Shown: positions 42,150-51,879 of the stretch, piece by piece
Position numbering within the stretch: the stretch's first letter is position 1
How the letters are laid out: each line of letters opens with the position of its first letter
Assembly: GCA_012955965.1 (NCBI GenBank)
Contig: JABBZI010000026.1
Span: 1 to 57,266 of the forward strand
Origin: Clostridioides difficile
GTDB taxonomy: Bacteria; Bacillota; Clostridia; Peptostreptococcales; Peptostreptococcaceae
Direction of reading: 5' to 3'
Length of the DNA stretch: 57,266 bases
Position numbers and translations under genes: made by a program
The notes under the pieces: generated by a model
What the model saw: the letters and a program-made list of their open reading frames with translations, nothing else
Databases searched by the model: none
What the model was told of the DNA's origin: nothing

Positions 42150-44244
42150 CATGCTTTTTTAGAAATTCAAATCCTTTTGATGTTATAACTGAGCCACCAC
42201 GACCAACAAGTATATCGACAAGTCCAAAGCTTTGTAATTCTAGAAGAATATTTCGAATCTGTTGCTCTGTCAAAAATCTATTTTCCTCTAAAGCTATTTT
42301 GTACAGACTTTTTCTACCAATTCTTTCTTTTAAATCATAAGCCTTCTTTAAATTATCCAATATAAATAGGTATTCCTCTAAAGGTCTTCTAAATTTATAA
42401 TCATGTTTTATTAAGTTTTTATTTTTGTTAATGTTTAATTGATATTTTACTGTTTTATCTGTTATTTTGTTACAGACAGTTCTACTATAATTTGAATCTA
42501 TAGTATCCAATATATATTCTGGTAAGTCACATATCTCTATAACATCTTTTCCTAGGTAGCAGAAGTATTCTCCTAAATTTCTTAATTCTCTTACATTTCC
42601 TTCCCACTTATATACTTTGAAGATTTCTTTTACTTCTTCACTTAGAGTAAAATTACATGAGATATCATACTTTAAAGAGTTAAAAATCTCAAATATATCA
42701 ACTGGTCTTTCTCTAAGAGGATGTATTTTAAGAGGAAGAACATTTAATCTAAAATATAAGTCTCTTCTAAACATATCTTTAGATACTAGTTCTTTTAAAT
42801 TTCTATTAGTAGCTGCAACTATTCTTACATCAATATCAATGACATTGTTTGAGCCAATACGTCGTACTTGTTTTTCCTGTATAACTCTAAGTAATTTAGA
42901 TTGAGAATTTAAATCCATTTCACCAATTTCATCCAAAAATATAGTTCCATTGTTAGCCAATTCAAATAAACCAATCTTTCCACCTTTTTTAGCACCAGTA
43001 AAAGCACCTTCATCATAGCCAAATAGTTCACTTTGTAATAAACTTTCTTGAAAAGTGCTACAATTTACTGCCACAAAAGGTCCATCCTTTCTCCTAGATG
43101 CACTGTGAATTGATTGAGCAAATAATTCCTTACCAGTACCACTTTCACCAATTATTAAAATAGAGGAATTCGATTGAGCCATATTATTGGCTATTTGTTT
43201 TGTATTAATGGTTTGTATACTAGAACCTAATATATCATCAAATGTATATTTACTGACATTACCCGAATTGACTAATTGTGCTCTTAGCTTTGCTTGCTTT
43301 TTTTCTAGTTGAGAGAATTTGGTCATTTTTAATATAAATCCATCAAATACATTTAATTGTATATGTTTAATCTCTAAATTTATATCGACATGATTTATTT
43401 TAATTAATTTTTCATAAAATGGAGCTTTATTGGTTAATATGTTTTGGAAATTGATTTCTTTTATACAATCACCAATAAATTCATAAATCATTTCATTTGC
43501 ATTTATAGATAAAATTTTTCTAGCCATATGATTGTAGAATTGAATAATTCCATCATTATTAGTGCATATAATTCCATCGTCAATTATAGATAATAATAAA
43601 TCAAATTGCCTTTCAAATTTATTTGCATCTAATAATAACTCGCCTGTACTATAGCTTGTAGGTATTATTTTCTCTACATATTTTTTTATTAAGTCATCTT
43701 TTATTAGATGTTTTAGTTTAGTTTTTGTAGCAATTTCAACAATACAACTTAAATCTATTATTCTATATTTTAGGTCTATAACTTTACATTTTTTAACTTT
43801 AGGTAAGATTTTTTCACCAGGAGTTAGTATTATAGCATCTGTAGGAGTAAATTCTATCTCTGGATAGCAAGGTAGGATATTGATATTGTCTATTCCTAGT
43901 CTATGTATTAAAGATATTGTCTCTATTGCCATATCCTTACTTAGATTATATACATAAATAATTTTATCTTTTTCTAATCTTGATATCATATCGATACTGT
44001 TTTTTTCAAATGTTAACTTAGGTACAATAATTTGAGCATCATGATGGGACAATTTTGCTATCTCATCATACTTTAAATAAGCAGATAGAAGTATTAAATT
44101 TTCTTTAAAAAATCTTAAATTTCCTTCTTCAAACGAGTATAAATTTATTTTTATATTGTCTCCTAAAAATTGCTTTATTTGGTCTTCATAAATTTCTCCA
44201 GCATCTTTTTTTAAACTTACAATAGCTAATTCCATTTGTTTCAT
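42145..44244 (-). CDS. Sigma-54-dependent activator, complete
   Basis: A 699-residue enhancer-binding protein. The N-terminal ~200 residues resemble a PrpR_N-type sensory region, followed by a PAS domain (about 213-310) and the AAA+ domain with Walker A GESGTGK (366-372), GAFTGA (413-418) and Walker B GTIFLDE (433-439). The C-terminal ~90 residues are winged-helix-like (QQIRNILLELQSFGLVDI, then GRGGSVITSKG) in place of a Fis domain. It is closely related to the interrupted activator at 580-2031. The divergence from patB is not head-to-head: it lies upstream of the aminotransferase operon on the same strand, so that operon, with its sigma-54 promoter 200 bp away, is the obvious target. Confidence 0.92.
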   Translation of the reverse strand: MKQMELAIVSLKKDAGEIYEDQIKQFLGDNIKINLYSFEEGNLRFFKENLILLSAYLKYDEIAKLSHHDAQIIVPKLTFEKNSIDMISRLEKDKIIYVYNLSKDMAIETISLIHRLGIDNINILPCYPEIEFTPTDAIILTPGEKILPKVKKCKVIDLKYRIIDLSCIVEIATKTKLKHLIKDDLIKKYVEKIIPTSYSTGELLLDANKFERQFDLLLSIIDDGIICTNNDGIIQFYNHMARKILSINANEMIYEFIGDCIKEINFQNILTNKAPFYEKLIKINHVDINLEIKHIQLNVFDGFILKMTKFSQLEKKQAKLRAQLVNSGNVSKYTFDDILGSSIQTINTKQIANNMAQSNSSILIIGESGTGKELFAQSIHSASRRKDGPFVAVNCSTFQESLLQSELFGYDEGAFTGAKKGGKIGLFELANNGTIFLDEIGEMDLNSQSKLLRVIQEKQVRRIGSNNVIDIDVRIVAATNRNLKELVSKDMFRRDLYFRLNVLPLKIHPLRERPVDIFEIFNSLKYDISCNFTLSEEVKEIFKVYKWEGNVRELRNLGEYFCYLGKDVIEICDLPEYILDTIDSNYSRTVCNKITDKTVKYQLNINKNKNLIKHDYKFRRPLEEYLFILDNLKKAYDLKERIGRKSLYKIALEENRFLTEQQIRNILLELQSFGLVDILVGRGGSVITSKGFEFLKKHE

Positions 44245-44479
44245 TTTAACCTCTCATACAAATTTGACTTATTTTAGATTATATAACAATTAAACTAGAT
44301 ATAAATAATTTTGTCTAATTGTTATTATAAATTTATTATAGATTATACATTGAAGTAAAAGAAATCGCTAAAATTGTTCCTTTTATTTTTGTTTTTTGTA
44401 TCTATTTGGTATAATAGTATTAAAGCATATAATAATTTAGGCAAAATTTTTAAAGAGGAACATTAGAGGAGAATATAAC

Positions 44480-44881
44480 ATGAAAAAATGTCTTTACTGT
44501 AATAGGGATATAAAGTCACCAAATAATAAATTGGCTATACAATATGATGATAATACAAACATATATCCATGTCGTGCAGAATGTAAGGAAAAAATTGAAG
44601 AATATATAGCAAAAAAACCTACTTATAAATTTATAAATATATTAGAGGTTCTTTTAGGTGTGGGTGGAATATTTTGTTTTTTGAGTAAATGGACTATTGC
44701 AGCCCAAGTTGTACTTGGAATTGATGCATTAGTTATATTTTTATTTCCATTAGCAGGATTTAAGATGAATGGAAAGTTAAGTATGGAACAAACTAAGAAT
44801 CAAAGTAGGTCTATTGCAATATCAATTTTAGCATTTATAGTAATAATAACTGTATTGTATTTTAAACAAATTGGTAAGTAA
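44480..44881 (+). CDS. Small zinc-ribbon membrane protein of unknown function
   Basis: A 133-residue protein. Two cysteine pairs near the N-terminus (CLYC at 4-7 and C-R-A-E-C near 31-35) suggest a small zinc site, and three hydrophobic segments follow (about 52-70, 75-95, 110-126). I recognise no named family. AGGAG lies 8 nt before the ATG. The CsoR gene follows 42 bp later, so metal control is possible. Confidence 0.7.
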   Translation: MKKCLYCNRDIKSPNNKLAIQYDDNTNIYPCRAECKEKIEEYIAKKPTYKFINILEVLLGVGGIFCFLSKWTIAAQVVLGIDALVIFLFPLAGFKMNGKLSMEQTKNQSRSIAISILAFIVIITVLYFKQIGK

Positions 44882-44923
44882 AGCATAATTGCATAAGACA
44901 TCATTAGAGTATGAGGTGAGTTT

Positions 44924-45217
44924 ATGGAAGAAAGAAAATTAGCACCAAACAATGAGAGAGAAGCTCTTATAAAAAGATTAAAGAGAATAGAAGGTCAAGT
45001 AAAAGGGATACAAAAGATGGTAGAGCAAGAACGTTATTGTGTTGATATATTGGTTCAAATATCGGCTATAAGGTCTGCTATAAACAGAGTAGGTACAATT
45101 ATATTGGAAAATCATATAAAAGGATGTGTAGCAGAAAGTATCAAACATGATGATGGCGAGCAAACTGAAGAAATGATAAAAGAACTTATGGATACTATAA
45201 ATAAATTTACAAAATAA
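44924..45217 (+). CDS. CsoR-family metal- or thiol-responsive repressor
   Basis: A 97-residue all-helical repressor. The Cu(I) site residues of CsoR are present: Cys39 in RYCVDIL, His64 and Cys68 in NHIKGC, so copper sensing is likely, although sulfane-sulfur sensors of the family share the two cysteines. KRLKRIEGQVKGI is the family start. No copper exporter or chaperone gene is adjacent, so its target may be the neighbouring genes or lie elsewhere. GAGGTGAG precedes the ATG; the next gene starts 14 bp downstream. Confidence 0.9.
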   Translation: MEERKLAPNNEREALIKRLKRIEGQVKGIQKMVEQERYCVDILVQISAIRSAINRVGTIILENHIKGCVAESIKHDDGEQTEEMIKELMDTINKFTK

Positions 45218-45231
45218 GGAGGCGGTTAGTT

Positions 45232-45672
45232 ATGAATCAACAAGGATTTATTATGGAAATTGTTGATGATAGAACTGCAAAATTAAAAATGCAGAGACAT
45301 TCAGCTTGTGCTGCTTGTGGAAAATGTGCTACTACAAATTCAGCAGAATCAAAGGAAATATTAGTAGAAGTAGATAACACAATTGGTGCAAAAATTGGTG
45401 ACCATGTAGAAGTAAGTATGGATAATATGAATGTATTAAAAGCAGCTGTAATGGCTTATATAATACCACTTATAGCACTTCTTGTTGGAACAATAGGGAC
45501 TTACTATATATTAGGTGCAATAGGTATGAAATCTGGGGTTGAAGCCATAAGTGGATTAGTTGGAATTTGTCTTACAATACTTTGTTATTTATACTTAAAG
45601 AAGAATGACAAAAAATTCAGAGATAGTAGAGAGTTTATACCAGTAATAACAAGAATATTAATTGACCTTTAA
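45232..45672 (+). CDS. RseC/MucC-like SoxR-reducing system protein
   Basis: A 146-residue membrane protein. The cysteine cluster SACAACGKC (24-32) is the hallmark of RseC/MucC, followed by two membrane helices (about 73-93 and 100-121) with an acidic/basic tail. In other bacteria RseC works with the Rnf-like complex in reducing SoxR; in clostridia it is often found near Rnf or redox genes. The link with CsoR (14 bp upstream) is not explained. AGGAGG precedes the ATG. Confidence 0.87.
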   Translation: MNQQGFIMEIVDDRTAKLKMQRHSACAACGKCATTNSAESKEILVEVDNTIGAKIGDHVEVSMDNMNVLKAAVMAYIIPLIALLVGTIGTYYILGAIGMKSGVEAISGLVGICLTILCYLYLKKNDKKFRDSREFIPVITRILIDL

Positions 45673-45685
45673 AATAATTATAATT

Positions 45686-45756
45686 AAAAATAGCAATGTA
45701 CTTTTTGAATAAATACTCAGTGTGTATTTGTAAAGCTTTAGTACATTGCTATTTTT
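45686..45756. terminator. Bidirectional intrinsic terminator
   Basis: A 17-bp stem (45686-45702 with 45740-45756) with a 37-nt loop between convergent genes, followed by T on the plus strand and A/T on the minus strand. Confidence 0.82.
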
Positions 45757-45762
45757 ATGTTT

Positions 45763-46236
45763 TTATTTTGATTTTCTGTAAGGAATAAAGTTTTTTCTGA
45801 TTTTTAAAAGATTCAATGTTCTTACAAAAGAAGTTACAACTAATACACCTAGTGCTATTGCAGCACTTAAAAATAGTGCATCTGTTCCTTTTGACATGGC
45901 TAAAGAATAATTTTTTTGAATCAAAGATAACATTGTATTGTACAATCCAATACCTGGTATTAAAGGAAGAATACCTGGGATTACGAATACAATAGCTGGT
46001 TGCTTTAATTTTCTAGCTAGAGTCTCACTACATGCTGATACTAAAGCAGCAGCTATAAAACCTGCAAAAACTGCATTTGTAGTAAAATTAAATAAATAAA
46101 CATACACAATCCAACCAATTCCACCAGTTATTCCAGCTGGAAGAAGTAGATAAAGTGGTGCATTAAAGAAAACAGCAAATCCAGCAGTTGCAATGCCTGA
46201 AAATAAAAAATGTAAAACCATTGACATATCAGTCAT
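45763..46236 (-). CDS. Threonine/serine exporter, small subunit (ThrE_2-like)
   Basis: A 157-residue membrane protein with about four or five hydrophobic segments. LPLIPGIGLYNTM is the hallmark of the ThrE C-terminal module (DUF3815). Together with the next upstream gene it equals one full-length ThrE exporter, split in two as usual in Firmicutes. Its ATG overlaps the stop of the upstream gene (TAATG), so the two subunits are translationally coupled. Confidence 0.88.
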   Translation of the reverse strand: MTDMSMVLHFLFSGIATAGFAVFFNAPLYLLLPAGITGGIGWIVYVYLFNFTTNAVFAGFIAAALVSACSETLARKLKQPAIVFVIPGILPLIPGIGLYNTMLSLIQKNYSLAMSKGTDALFLSAAIALGVLVVTSFVRTLNLLKIRKNFIPYRKSK

Positions 46237-47024
46237 TAGAAAGGACCTCCTATTCTATACCATGTATCAAGAACAAAACCTACTCCAGAAGCGATTGCGA
46301 TAATAATCATAGCTGCATCAAAAGCACGAGAAATTCCTGATATTAAATTACCTGATATTAAATCCCTAATAGCTTTTATAAAGGCAACTCCTGGGAGTAG
46401 TGGCATTATAGCACCAACTATAAGCATTTTAGGGTCATTTAAAATGCCTATTTCAACTAACAGAACTCCTGAAAGTGCAATTAAAAAAGAAGATACTAAA
46501 CAGGAAAACGCAGATATCGCACTTATCTTCATAGTTTTATCATAAGTAATTGCAGCAAAGATTGCTATTATAAATGTAAGTATAAAATTTAATACATAAT
46601 TCCCTCCAAGCAAACAAGCAAAACAAGCAGATGCAATTCCTGTACAAGAGTAAAATATCCATAAAGGATAAGGTTTTACATCTTGTATTTCATAAAGACG
46701 TGCAATGGCATTATCAATATCATATTCTTTGTCGCCTACAAATTCTCGAGAAAAACTATTTAATAAAGAAATCTTATTTAAGTTTATACCTCTTGATTGA
46801 ATCGTTTTCATAAATGAAAAGCCATCAAATTTTTCATCAGAAATAATTATTACTGTAGGAGTTGTAAAAATATTTACATGATAAAATCCTCTTGACCTGC
46901 ATATTCTAAGGACACTGTCTTCAACCCTAGATGTTTCAGCTCCATTTTTTATCATAAGTTCCCCTACAAATAGAGCTAATTTTAGAATATTTTTCTTGTA
47001 TTCAAGCTCCTCATTTTGATTCAT
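46236..47024 (-). CDS. Threonine/serine exporter, large subunit (ThrE/DUF1212)
   Basis: A 262-residue membrane protein. A soluble N-terminal domain (about 1-115, with the GELMIKNGAETSRVEDSV block) precedes about five membrane segments; MPLLPGVAFIKAIRD is the ThrE signature. It pairs with the small subunit, which overlaps its stop codon by 1 bp. The pair probably exports threonine, serine or a related amino acid. GGAGG precedes the ATG. The glyA gene for serine/glycine conversion lies divergently next door. Confidence 0.9.
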   Translation of the reverse strand: MNQNEELEYKKNILKLALFVGELMIKNGAETSRVEDSVLRICRSRGFYHVNIFTTPTVIIISDEKFDGFSFMKTIQSRGINLNKISLLNSFSREFVGDKEYDIDNAIARLYEIQDVKPYPLWIFYSCTGIASACFACLLGGNYVLNFILTFIIAIFAAITYDKTMKISAISAFSCLVSSFLIALSGVLLVEIGILNDPKMLIVGAIMPLLPGVAFIKAIRDLISGNLISGISRAFDAAMIIIAIASGVGFVLDTWYRIGGPF

Positions 47025-47241
47025 AAATACACCTCCAAATTAAAAAACATAATATTGAAATTATACCAAATTTCTAAGCAATATTCCTTAATATATATAT
47101 AAATTATATTATCTTTTTTTATTTAAAAATAGTCACATTTAAATTATATCCAATTAAAAGAATTAGACAATATTATTTCTTATATTTTAACTTAAAAATA
47201 AAGAAAGTAACTATGTTAAATATGGAAAAATGGCAAAACAC

Positions 47242-47270
47242 TTGACTATTAATTTGTAAAGGACTATAAT
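47242..47270 (+). promoter_or_regulatory. Sigma-A promoter of glyA
   Basis: TTGACT (47242-47247), a 17-bp spacer and TATAAT (47265-47270), about 80 nt before the glyA ATG. The rest of the 327-bp divergent gap is A/T-rich with no gene or recognisable riboswitch. Confidence 0.88.
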
Positions 47271-47351
47271 AATAAATTATCATATTGATAAAAACGAAAA
47301 TTATGAAATGTCTGTAAAAATGAAAATTAAATAATAACTAGGAGGAGTAAT

Positions 47352-48596
47352 ATGTTTGAGAACTTGAAAAAAGCGGACCCTGAGATTTATGAAAGTATGA
47401 AAAGAGAGTTAAAAAGACAACAAAGAAATATTGAATTAATAGCATCTGAAAACATAGTATCAGTTCCTGTGATGGAAACTATGGGAAGTCATCTTACAAA
47501 TAAGTATGCAGAAGGTTACTCAGGCAAAAGATATTATGGCGGATGTGAGTACATAGATGAAGTTGAAACTCTTGCAATAGATAGAATTAAAAAAATATTT
47601 GGAGCAGAACATGCTAATGTTCAACCTCATTCTGGAGCAAATGCAAATATTGGTGTATATTTTGCTATGTTAAAACCAGGTGATGTTGTTATGGGAATGA
47701 ATTTATCTCAAGGTGGGCATTTAACTCATGGTGCTCCTGTTAATATTTCTGGTCAGTATTATAAATTTTATGAATATGGTATAGACAAAGATAGTGGACT
47801 TATAGATTTTGATGAGGTTAGAAAAATAGCACATGAAGTAAAACCTAAAATGATAGTTGCAGGAGCAAGTGCATATCCTAGAGAAATAGATTTTAGAAAG
47901 TTTAGAGAGATAGCTGATGAGGTTGGAGCATTGCTTATGGTAGATATGGCTCATATAGCAGGTCTTGTTGCAGCAGGTCTTCACCAAAATCCATGTGAAG
48001 TGGCCGATTTTGTTACAACAACAACTCACAAAACTTTAAGAGGACCTCGTGGAGGAGTTATTCTTTGTAAAGAAAAGTATGCTAAAGCTATAGACAAAGC
48101 GATATTCCCTGGAATTCAAGGTGGGCCTCTTGAACATATAATTGCATCTAAGGCAGTTTGTTTTAAAGAAGCTTTAAGTGATGACTTTAAAGAATATCAA
48201 GTGCAAGTTGCTAAAAATGCAAAAGCACTAGCTGAAGAACTTATTAAAAGAGATTTTAAATTAATTTCTGGAGGCACAGATAATCATTTAATACTATTAG
48301 ATTTAACTAATAAAAATATAACTGGTAAAGCTGCAGAAAAAAGATTGGATGATGCTTATATAACAGCTAATAAAAATACAATTCCATTTGACCCAAATGG
48401 TGCTCTTGTTACAAGTGGAGTAAGACTTGGTACTCCAGCTGTAACTACTAGAGGTATGAAAGAAGAAGATATGGCGATAATTGCTGAGGCTATAGACCTA
48501 TGTTTAACTTATAATGAAGAATCTAAGGCTAGAACATTAGTTGTTGGATTAACTGAAAAATATCCTTTATATGAAGAATATAATATTATGGATTAA
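47352..48596 (+). CDS. glyA: Serine hydroxymethyltransferase
   Basis: A 414-residue PLP enzyme that converts serine and tetrahydrofolate to glycine and methylene-THF, the main one-carbon source. The PLP lysine is Lys227 in [23 protein letters not shown] (26-34) and GGHLTHG are conserved. Length is typical. AGGAGG precedes the ATG, and a near-consensus promoter sits 80 nt upstream. It is a single-gene unit with its own terminator. Confidence 0.97.
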   Translation: MFENLKKADPEIYESMKRELKRQQRNIELIASENIVSVPVMETMGSHLTNKYAEGYSGKRYYGGCEYIDEVETLAIDRIKKIFGAEHANVQPHSGANANIGVYFAMLKPGDVVMGMNLSQGGHLTHGAPVNISGQYYKFYEYGIDKDSGLIDFDEVRKIAHEVKPKMIVAGASAYPREIDFRKFREIADEVGALLMVDMAHIAGLVAAGLHQNPCEVADFVTTTTHKTLRGPRGGVILCKEKYAKAIDKAIFPGIQGGPLEHIIASKAVCFKEALSDDFKEYQVQVAKNAKALAEELIKRDFKLISGGTDNHLILLDLTNKNITGKAAEKRLDDAYITANKNTIPFDPNGALVTSGVRLGTPAVTTRGMKEEDMAIIAEAIDLCLTYNEESKARTLVVGLTEKYPLYEEYNIMD

Positions 48597-48671
48597 TTAT
48601 AAAGAATAATTAAATAAAGTATGTTTAAATAATTATAATGATTGTGTATGTATTTGAATATATATAGATAT

Positions 48672-48718
48672 AAAACCCAATTGGTATAGGAGATAATCTT
48701 CTATATTAATTGGGTTTT
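48672..48718 (+). terminator. Intrinsic terminator of glyA
   Basis: AAAACCCAATT (48672-48682) pairs with AATTGGGTTTT (48708-48718); an inner TATAG/CTATA pair extends the hairpin. Confidence 0.85.
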
Positions 48719-48843
48719 GTATTTTTTAATTAAAACTTTAAGATTTCTTAAGAATTATACTAGGTTTTTCTAAAGATTTAAAGTCTATACTTATAAATAT
48801 AGTAATTAGAGGAAAAGAAAGGCTTTAATGAGGAGGGAATCTT

Positions 48844-49941
48844 ATGAAAGTATTAATTCTTACAGGAAAATTTGGGATGGGTCATTACTCAGCATCAAAC
48901 TCTTTAAGTGAAGATATAAAAACAAAATTTAATAATTCAGAAATAATAATTAAAGATATATTTGAATACATTATGCCTAACTATTCAGATAAAATGTACA
49001 AGACTTTTTCTATCCTTGTAAATCGGGGAAGTAGTCTTTATAATTTATTTTATAAATGTACAGAAAATGGGAAGAAAGATATAAAATTTACTTTTTCAGA
49101 TTATTTTTTAACTAAATTAGACAAGTTACTTGATGAGATACAACCAACAGTAGTTATTTCAACTTTTCCATTTTGTTCACAATTAGTATCAAGATATAAG
49201 GAAAAGTATAATTCAAAGCTTCCTTTGATAACATGTATAACAGATATAAGTAGTCACTCAGAATGGATTAGTAAAAATACAGACTGTTACTTAGTAGCTA
49301 GTAAATCTACTAAGGAGGAACTTGTTTTTAAGGGTATAGATGAAGAGAAAGTTAAAGTTAATGGTATTCCAGTAAAAAAAGAATTTAAAAGAATAGAACA
49401 TATAAATCATTCAAATAAAAAAAACATACTTATAATGGGTGGAGGATTAGGATTACTACCTAAATCAGAACAGTTTTATAGTGAATTAAATAGTTTAGAA
49501 GGAGTAAAAACTACTGTAATAACTGGTAATAATAAAAAAATGTATTATAAGTTATCTGACAGATATGAAAATATAGAGGTAGTAGGTTATACTAATGAAG
49601 TATATAAATATATGAAAAATGCTGACCTTATTATTTCTAAACCAGGTGGAATAACATTGTTTGAAACAATTTATTCAGAACTTCCAATATTAGCATTTAA
49701 TCCATTTTTACAACAAGAGATAAATAATGCTGATTTTATATTAAATAATAAGATTGGAAGAATACTTGATAAAAATAAAAAATACTACGTAGATGAAATA
49801 AAAGATTTAATTTATGACGATGCTACTCTTCAAGAGATGAGTAAAAATATGAAAGAATTGAAAAAACAGTTTGATAATAATACATTAGAAAATATTTTAT
49901 TTTCATTTGATGAACAAGGAGAGTGTATAGAATGTATGTAG
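48844..49941 (+). CDS. MGDG synthase/UgtP-like glycosyltransferase
   Basis: A 365-residue GT28-type glycosyltransferase that probably transfers a sugar to diacylglycerol or a related membrane lipid. The start MKVLILTGKFGMGHYSAS holds the G-x-G-H-x-x-A-A-like N-terminal motif of MGDG synthases (here S-A-S). IMGGGLG marks the nucleotide-binding hinge, and PGGITLFETIYSELPILAFNP (about 265-285) is the donor-sugar site. GGAGGG precedes the ATG. It leads a three-gene envelope operon; its end overlaps the deacetylase gene by 10 bp. Confidence 0.88.
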   Translation: MKVLILTGKFGMGHYSASNSLSEDIKTKFNNSEIIIKDIFEYIMPNYSDKMYKTFSILVNRGSSLYNLFYKCTENGKKDIKFTFSDYFLTKLDKLLDEIQPTVVISTFPFCSQLVSRYKEKYNSKLPLITCITDISSHSEWISKNTDCYLVASKSTKEELVFKGIDEEKVKVNGIPVKKEFKRIEHINHSNKKNILIMGGGLGLLPKSEQFYSELNSLEGVKTTVITGNNKKMYYKLSDRYENIEVVGYTNEVYKYMKNADLIISKPGGITLFETIYSELPILAFNPFLQQEINNADFILNNKIGRILDKNKKYYVDEIKDLIYDDATLQEMSKNMKELKKQFDNNTLENILFSFDEQGECIECM

Positions 49942-50630
49942 TAGGTTTAATTATAGTTGTTGCATTGATTTTTTTAGTACATTCAATTATACCTACATAT
50001 TATAACAAACTATTAAATAAAGATGTATTAAAAAATATGACTAGAGAAAATGAAATTGCACTGACATTTGATGATGGTCCAGATAAGAGATATACAGAAA
50101 AATTATTAGATGTATTAAAAGAAAATGATATAAAAGCCATGTTTTTTGTAGTTGCAAAGAATGCTGAAAAAGAGCCTGAAATTATAAAAAGAATGTTAAG
50201 AGAAAATCATGTAGTTGGTTTACATTCATTGGAACATAAAAATGCATGGCTTTACAGTTATAATTATGTTAAAAAAGATTTTATAGAAAGTATAAATATA
50301 ATGAAAAATTTAGGTGTAGATATAAACTATTATCGTCCACCATGGGGTCATACTAATATATTTTCAAATTCATTTGTTAAAAAATATAATCTAAAAATGA
50401 CCTTATGGGATGTAATGGCAGAAGATTGGAGTAAAGATAGTACTGTAGAGATTATTATAAACAAATTAATGTGTAGGACAAAAGAAAATTCTATAATTTG
50501 CTTGCATGATGCAGGTGAAAATTCAGGTGGTGCAGTAGGTGCACCTGAGCGTACTATTGAAGCTTTGAAGATAGCCATTCCAAGACTTAAAGATAGTGGT
50601 TTTAAATTTGTAACACCAGAAAGGATGTAG
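49932..50630 (+). CDS. Membrane-anchored polysaccharide deacetylase (NodB domain)
   Basis: A 232-residue protein. I start at ATG 49932 with AAGGAG 10 nt upstream; the GTG at 49923 is too close to that site. One N-terminal hydrophobic segment (about 3-22) anchors it, and the NodB domain follows. Catalytic motifs are LTFDDGPD (motif 1, Asp-Asp), HSLEH (motif 2, zinc histidines), RPPWG (motif 3) and LHDAGEN near the end. It removes acetyl groups from a wall or lipid-linked sugar. Overlap with the glycosyltransferase gene and a 2-bp gap to the next gene make a tight operon, which suggests a shared glycolipid or glycan substrate. Confidence 0.9.
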   Translation: MYVVGLIIVVALIFLVHSIIPTYYNKLLNKDVLKNMTRENEIALTFDDGPDKRYTEKLLDVLKENDIKAMFFVVAKNAEKEPEIIKRMLRENHVVGLHSLEHKNAWLYSYNYVKKDFIESINIMKNLGVDINYYRPPWGHTNIFSNSFVKKYNLKMTLWDVMAEDWSKDSTVEIIINKLMCRTKENSIICLHDAGENSGGAVGAPERTIEALKIAIPRLKDSGFKFVTPERM

Positions 50631-50632
50631 CT

Positions 50633-51697
50633 ATGACAAGTAAAACTGAAAAGAAAAATAAATGCCTAGGTAGTGTTGCTTTTTTAGTTTTACTAATGGG
50701 CATAACAGGATATTTTGTTTTTAGAGGACAATCAATTGAATCGTTAATAAAATCATTAAAAGGTGCAAATCCTATGTTTATATTAATTGGATTTATGATG
50801 ATGATTATATATGTTGCTTGTGAAGGGATAAATATATATTTAGGTATAAAAGCTTTAAAACAAAAAACTACTCTTTTAAAATGTATGGGATATGCTTTTA
50901 TTGGATTTTATTTTAGTTCTATTACACCTTCAGCATCAGGTGGTCAACCAGCACAAGTTTATTATATGAAGAAAGATGATATAAATATATCTTATTCTTC
51001 ACTTATATTATTAGTTATTGTTGTTATTCATCAAGTGGTTATATTGGCATATAGCGGAATAATGTTCATTATGGAACATGAATTTATACTAAACAACGTA
51101 AGTGGTATGAATATTTTATTAATATATGGTGTAATAACAAATGTAGCTCTTGTAGCTGGAGTAATCGCAATTATATTTTCAAAAAAACTGGTAAATAATT
51201 TTATAATATTAATAACAAAATTATTAGGAAAGTTAAGAATAATAAAAGATGTTGAGAGTTCAAGAAAAGTTATAACTTCTCAAATTGAAGAATATATTAA
51301 AGGTGCTCAATATATAAAACAGAATCCAAAGCTTGTAATACAAATTTTAGCCATAACTATTGTACAAATAACAGCTATGTTCTTAGTACCATTCTTTGTA
51401 TACAAAGCTTTTCATTTATCAACATATACTGTATTTGAGATATTGGCAATACAATCACTACTAAATATTGCTGTTTCATCATTACCATTACCAGGAGCTG
51501 TTGGAGCCTCTGAAAACAGTTTTATGACACTGTTTAAGATATTTTTCCCAGGTCATTTACTAGTTCCAGCAATGCTACTTAGTAGAGGAATAAGCTTCTA
51601 TGCATTTGTAGCTATAAGTGGTTTGATATGTATTATGGTACATGTAAAATCTTCTGAAAAAGTGAAGTCAGTAAAAAAAGTTATTTATGCAAGATAG
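50633..51697 (+). CDS. LPG synthase-type integral membrane protein (UPF0104, flippase-like)
   Basis: A 354-residue protein with about eight hydrophobic segments. TPSASGGQPAQVYYM (about 99-113) and the end LPLPGAVGASENSF are hallmarks of the UPF0104/LPG_synthase_TM family, the flippase half of MprF without the synthetase domain. No aminoacyl transferase domain is present. It starts 2 bp after the deacetylase gene. In context it may flip the lipid made by the glycosyltransferase. Confidence 0.88.
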   Translation: MTSKTEKKNKCLGSVAFLVLLMGITGYFVFRGQSIESLIKSLKGANPMFILIGFMMMIIYVACEGINIYLGIKALKQKTTLLKCMGYAFIGFYFSSITPSASGGQPAQVYYMKKDDINISYSSLILLVIVVIHQVVILAYSGIMFIMEHEFILNNVSGMNILLIYGVITNVALVAGVIAIIFSKKLVNNFIILITKLLGKLRIIKDVESSRKVITSQIEEYIKGAQYIKQNPKLVIQILAITIVQITAMFLVPFFVYKAFHLSTYTVFEILAIQSLLNIAVSSLPLPGAVGASENSFMTLFKIFFPGHLLVPAMLLSRGISFYAFVAISGLICIMVHVKSSEKVKSVKKVIYAR

Positions 51698-51797
51698 TAT
51701 AATATAGATTGTTTTTATAAACATGTCAATTTATGTATACTTGTTAATTGAACATTAAATGCACTTACAATAGTAGAAAGTATTAAAACGTGTGACA

Positions 51798-51826
51798 TTG
51801 CTAAGCTTTTGCTAATAAAGTATAAT
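51798..51826 (+). promoter_or_regulatory. Sigma-A promoter of the two-component operon
   Basis: TTGCTA (51798-51803), a 17-bp spacer and TATAAT (51821-51826), about 54 nt before the response regulator ATG. Confidence 0.75.
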
Positions 51827-51879
51827 ATTTTATATAGTTTGAAATATTTAAGAAATATAGCAAAGAAAGGAGCTTGGTG

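Noticed and set aside
47025-47351. Glycine riboswitch or T-box before glyA
   Set aside because: The leader has only ~80 nt after the promoter and no conserved riboswitch core or T-box sequence.
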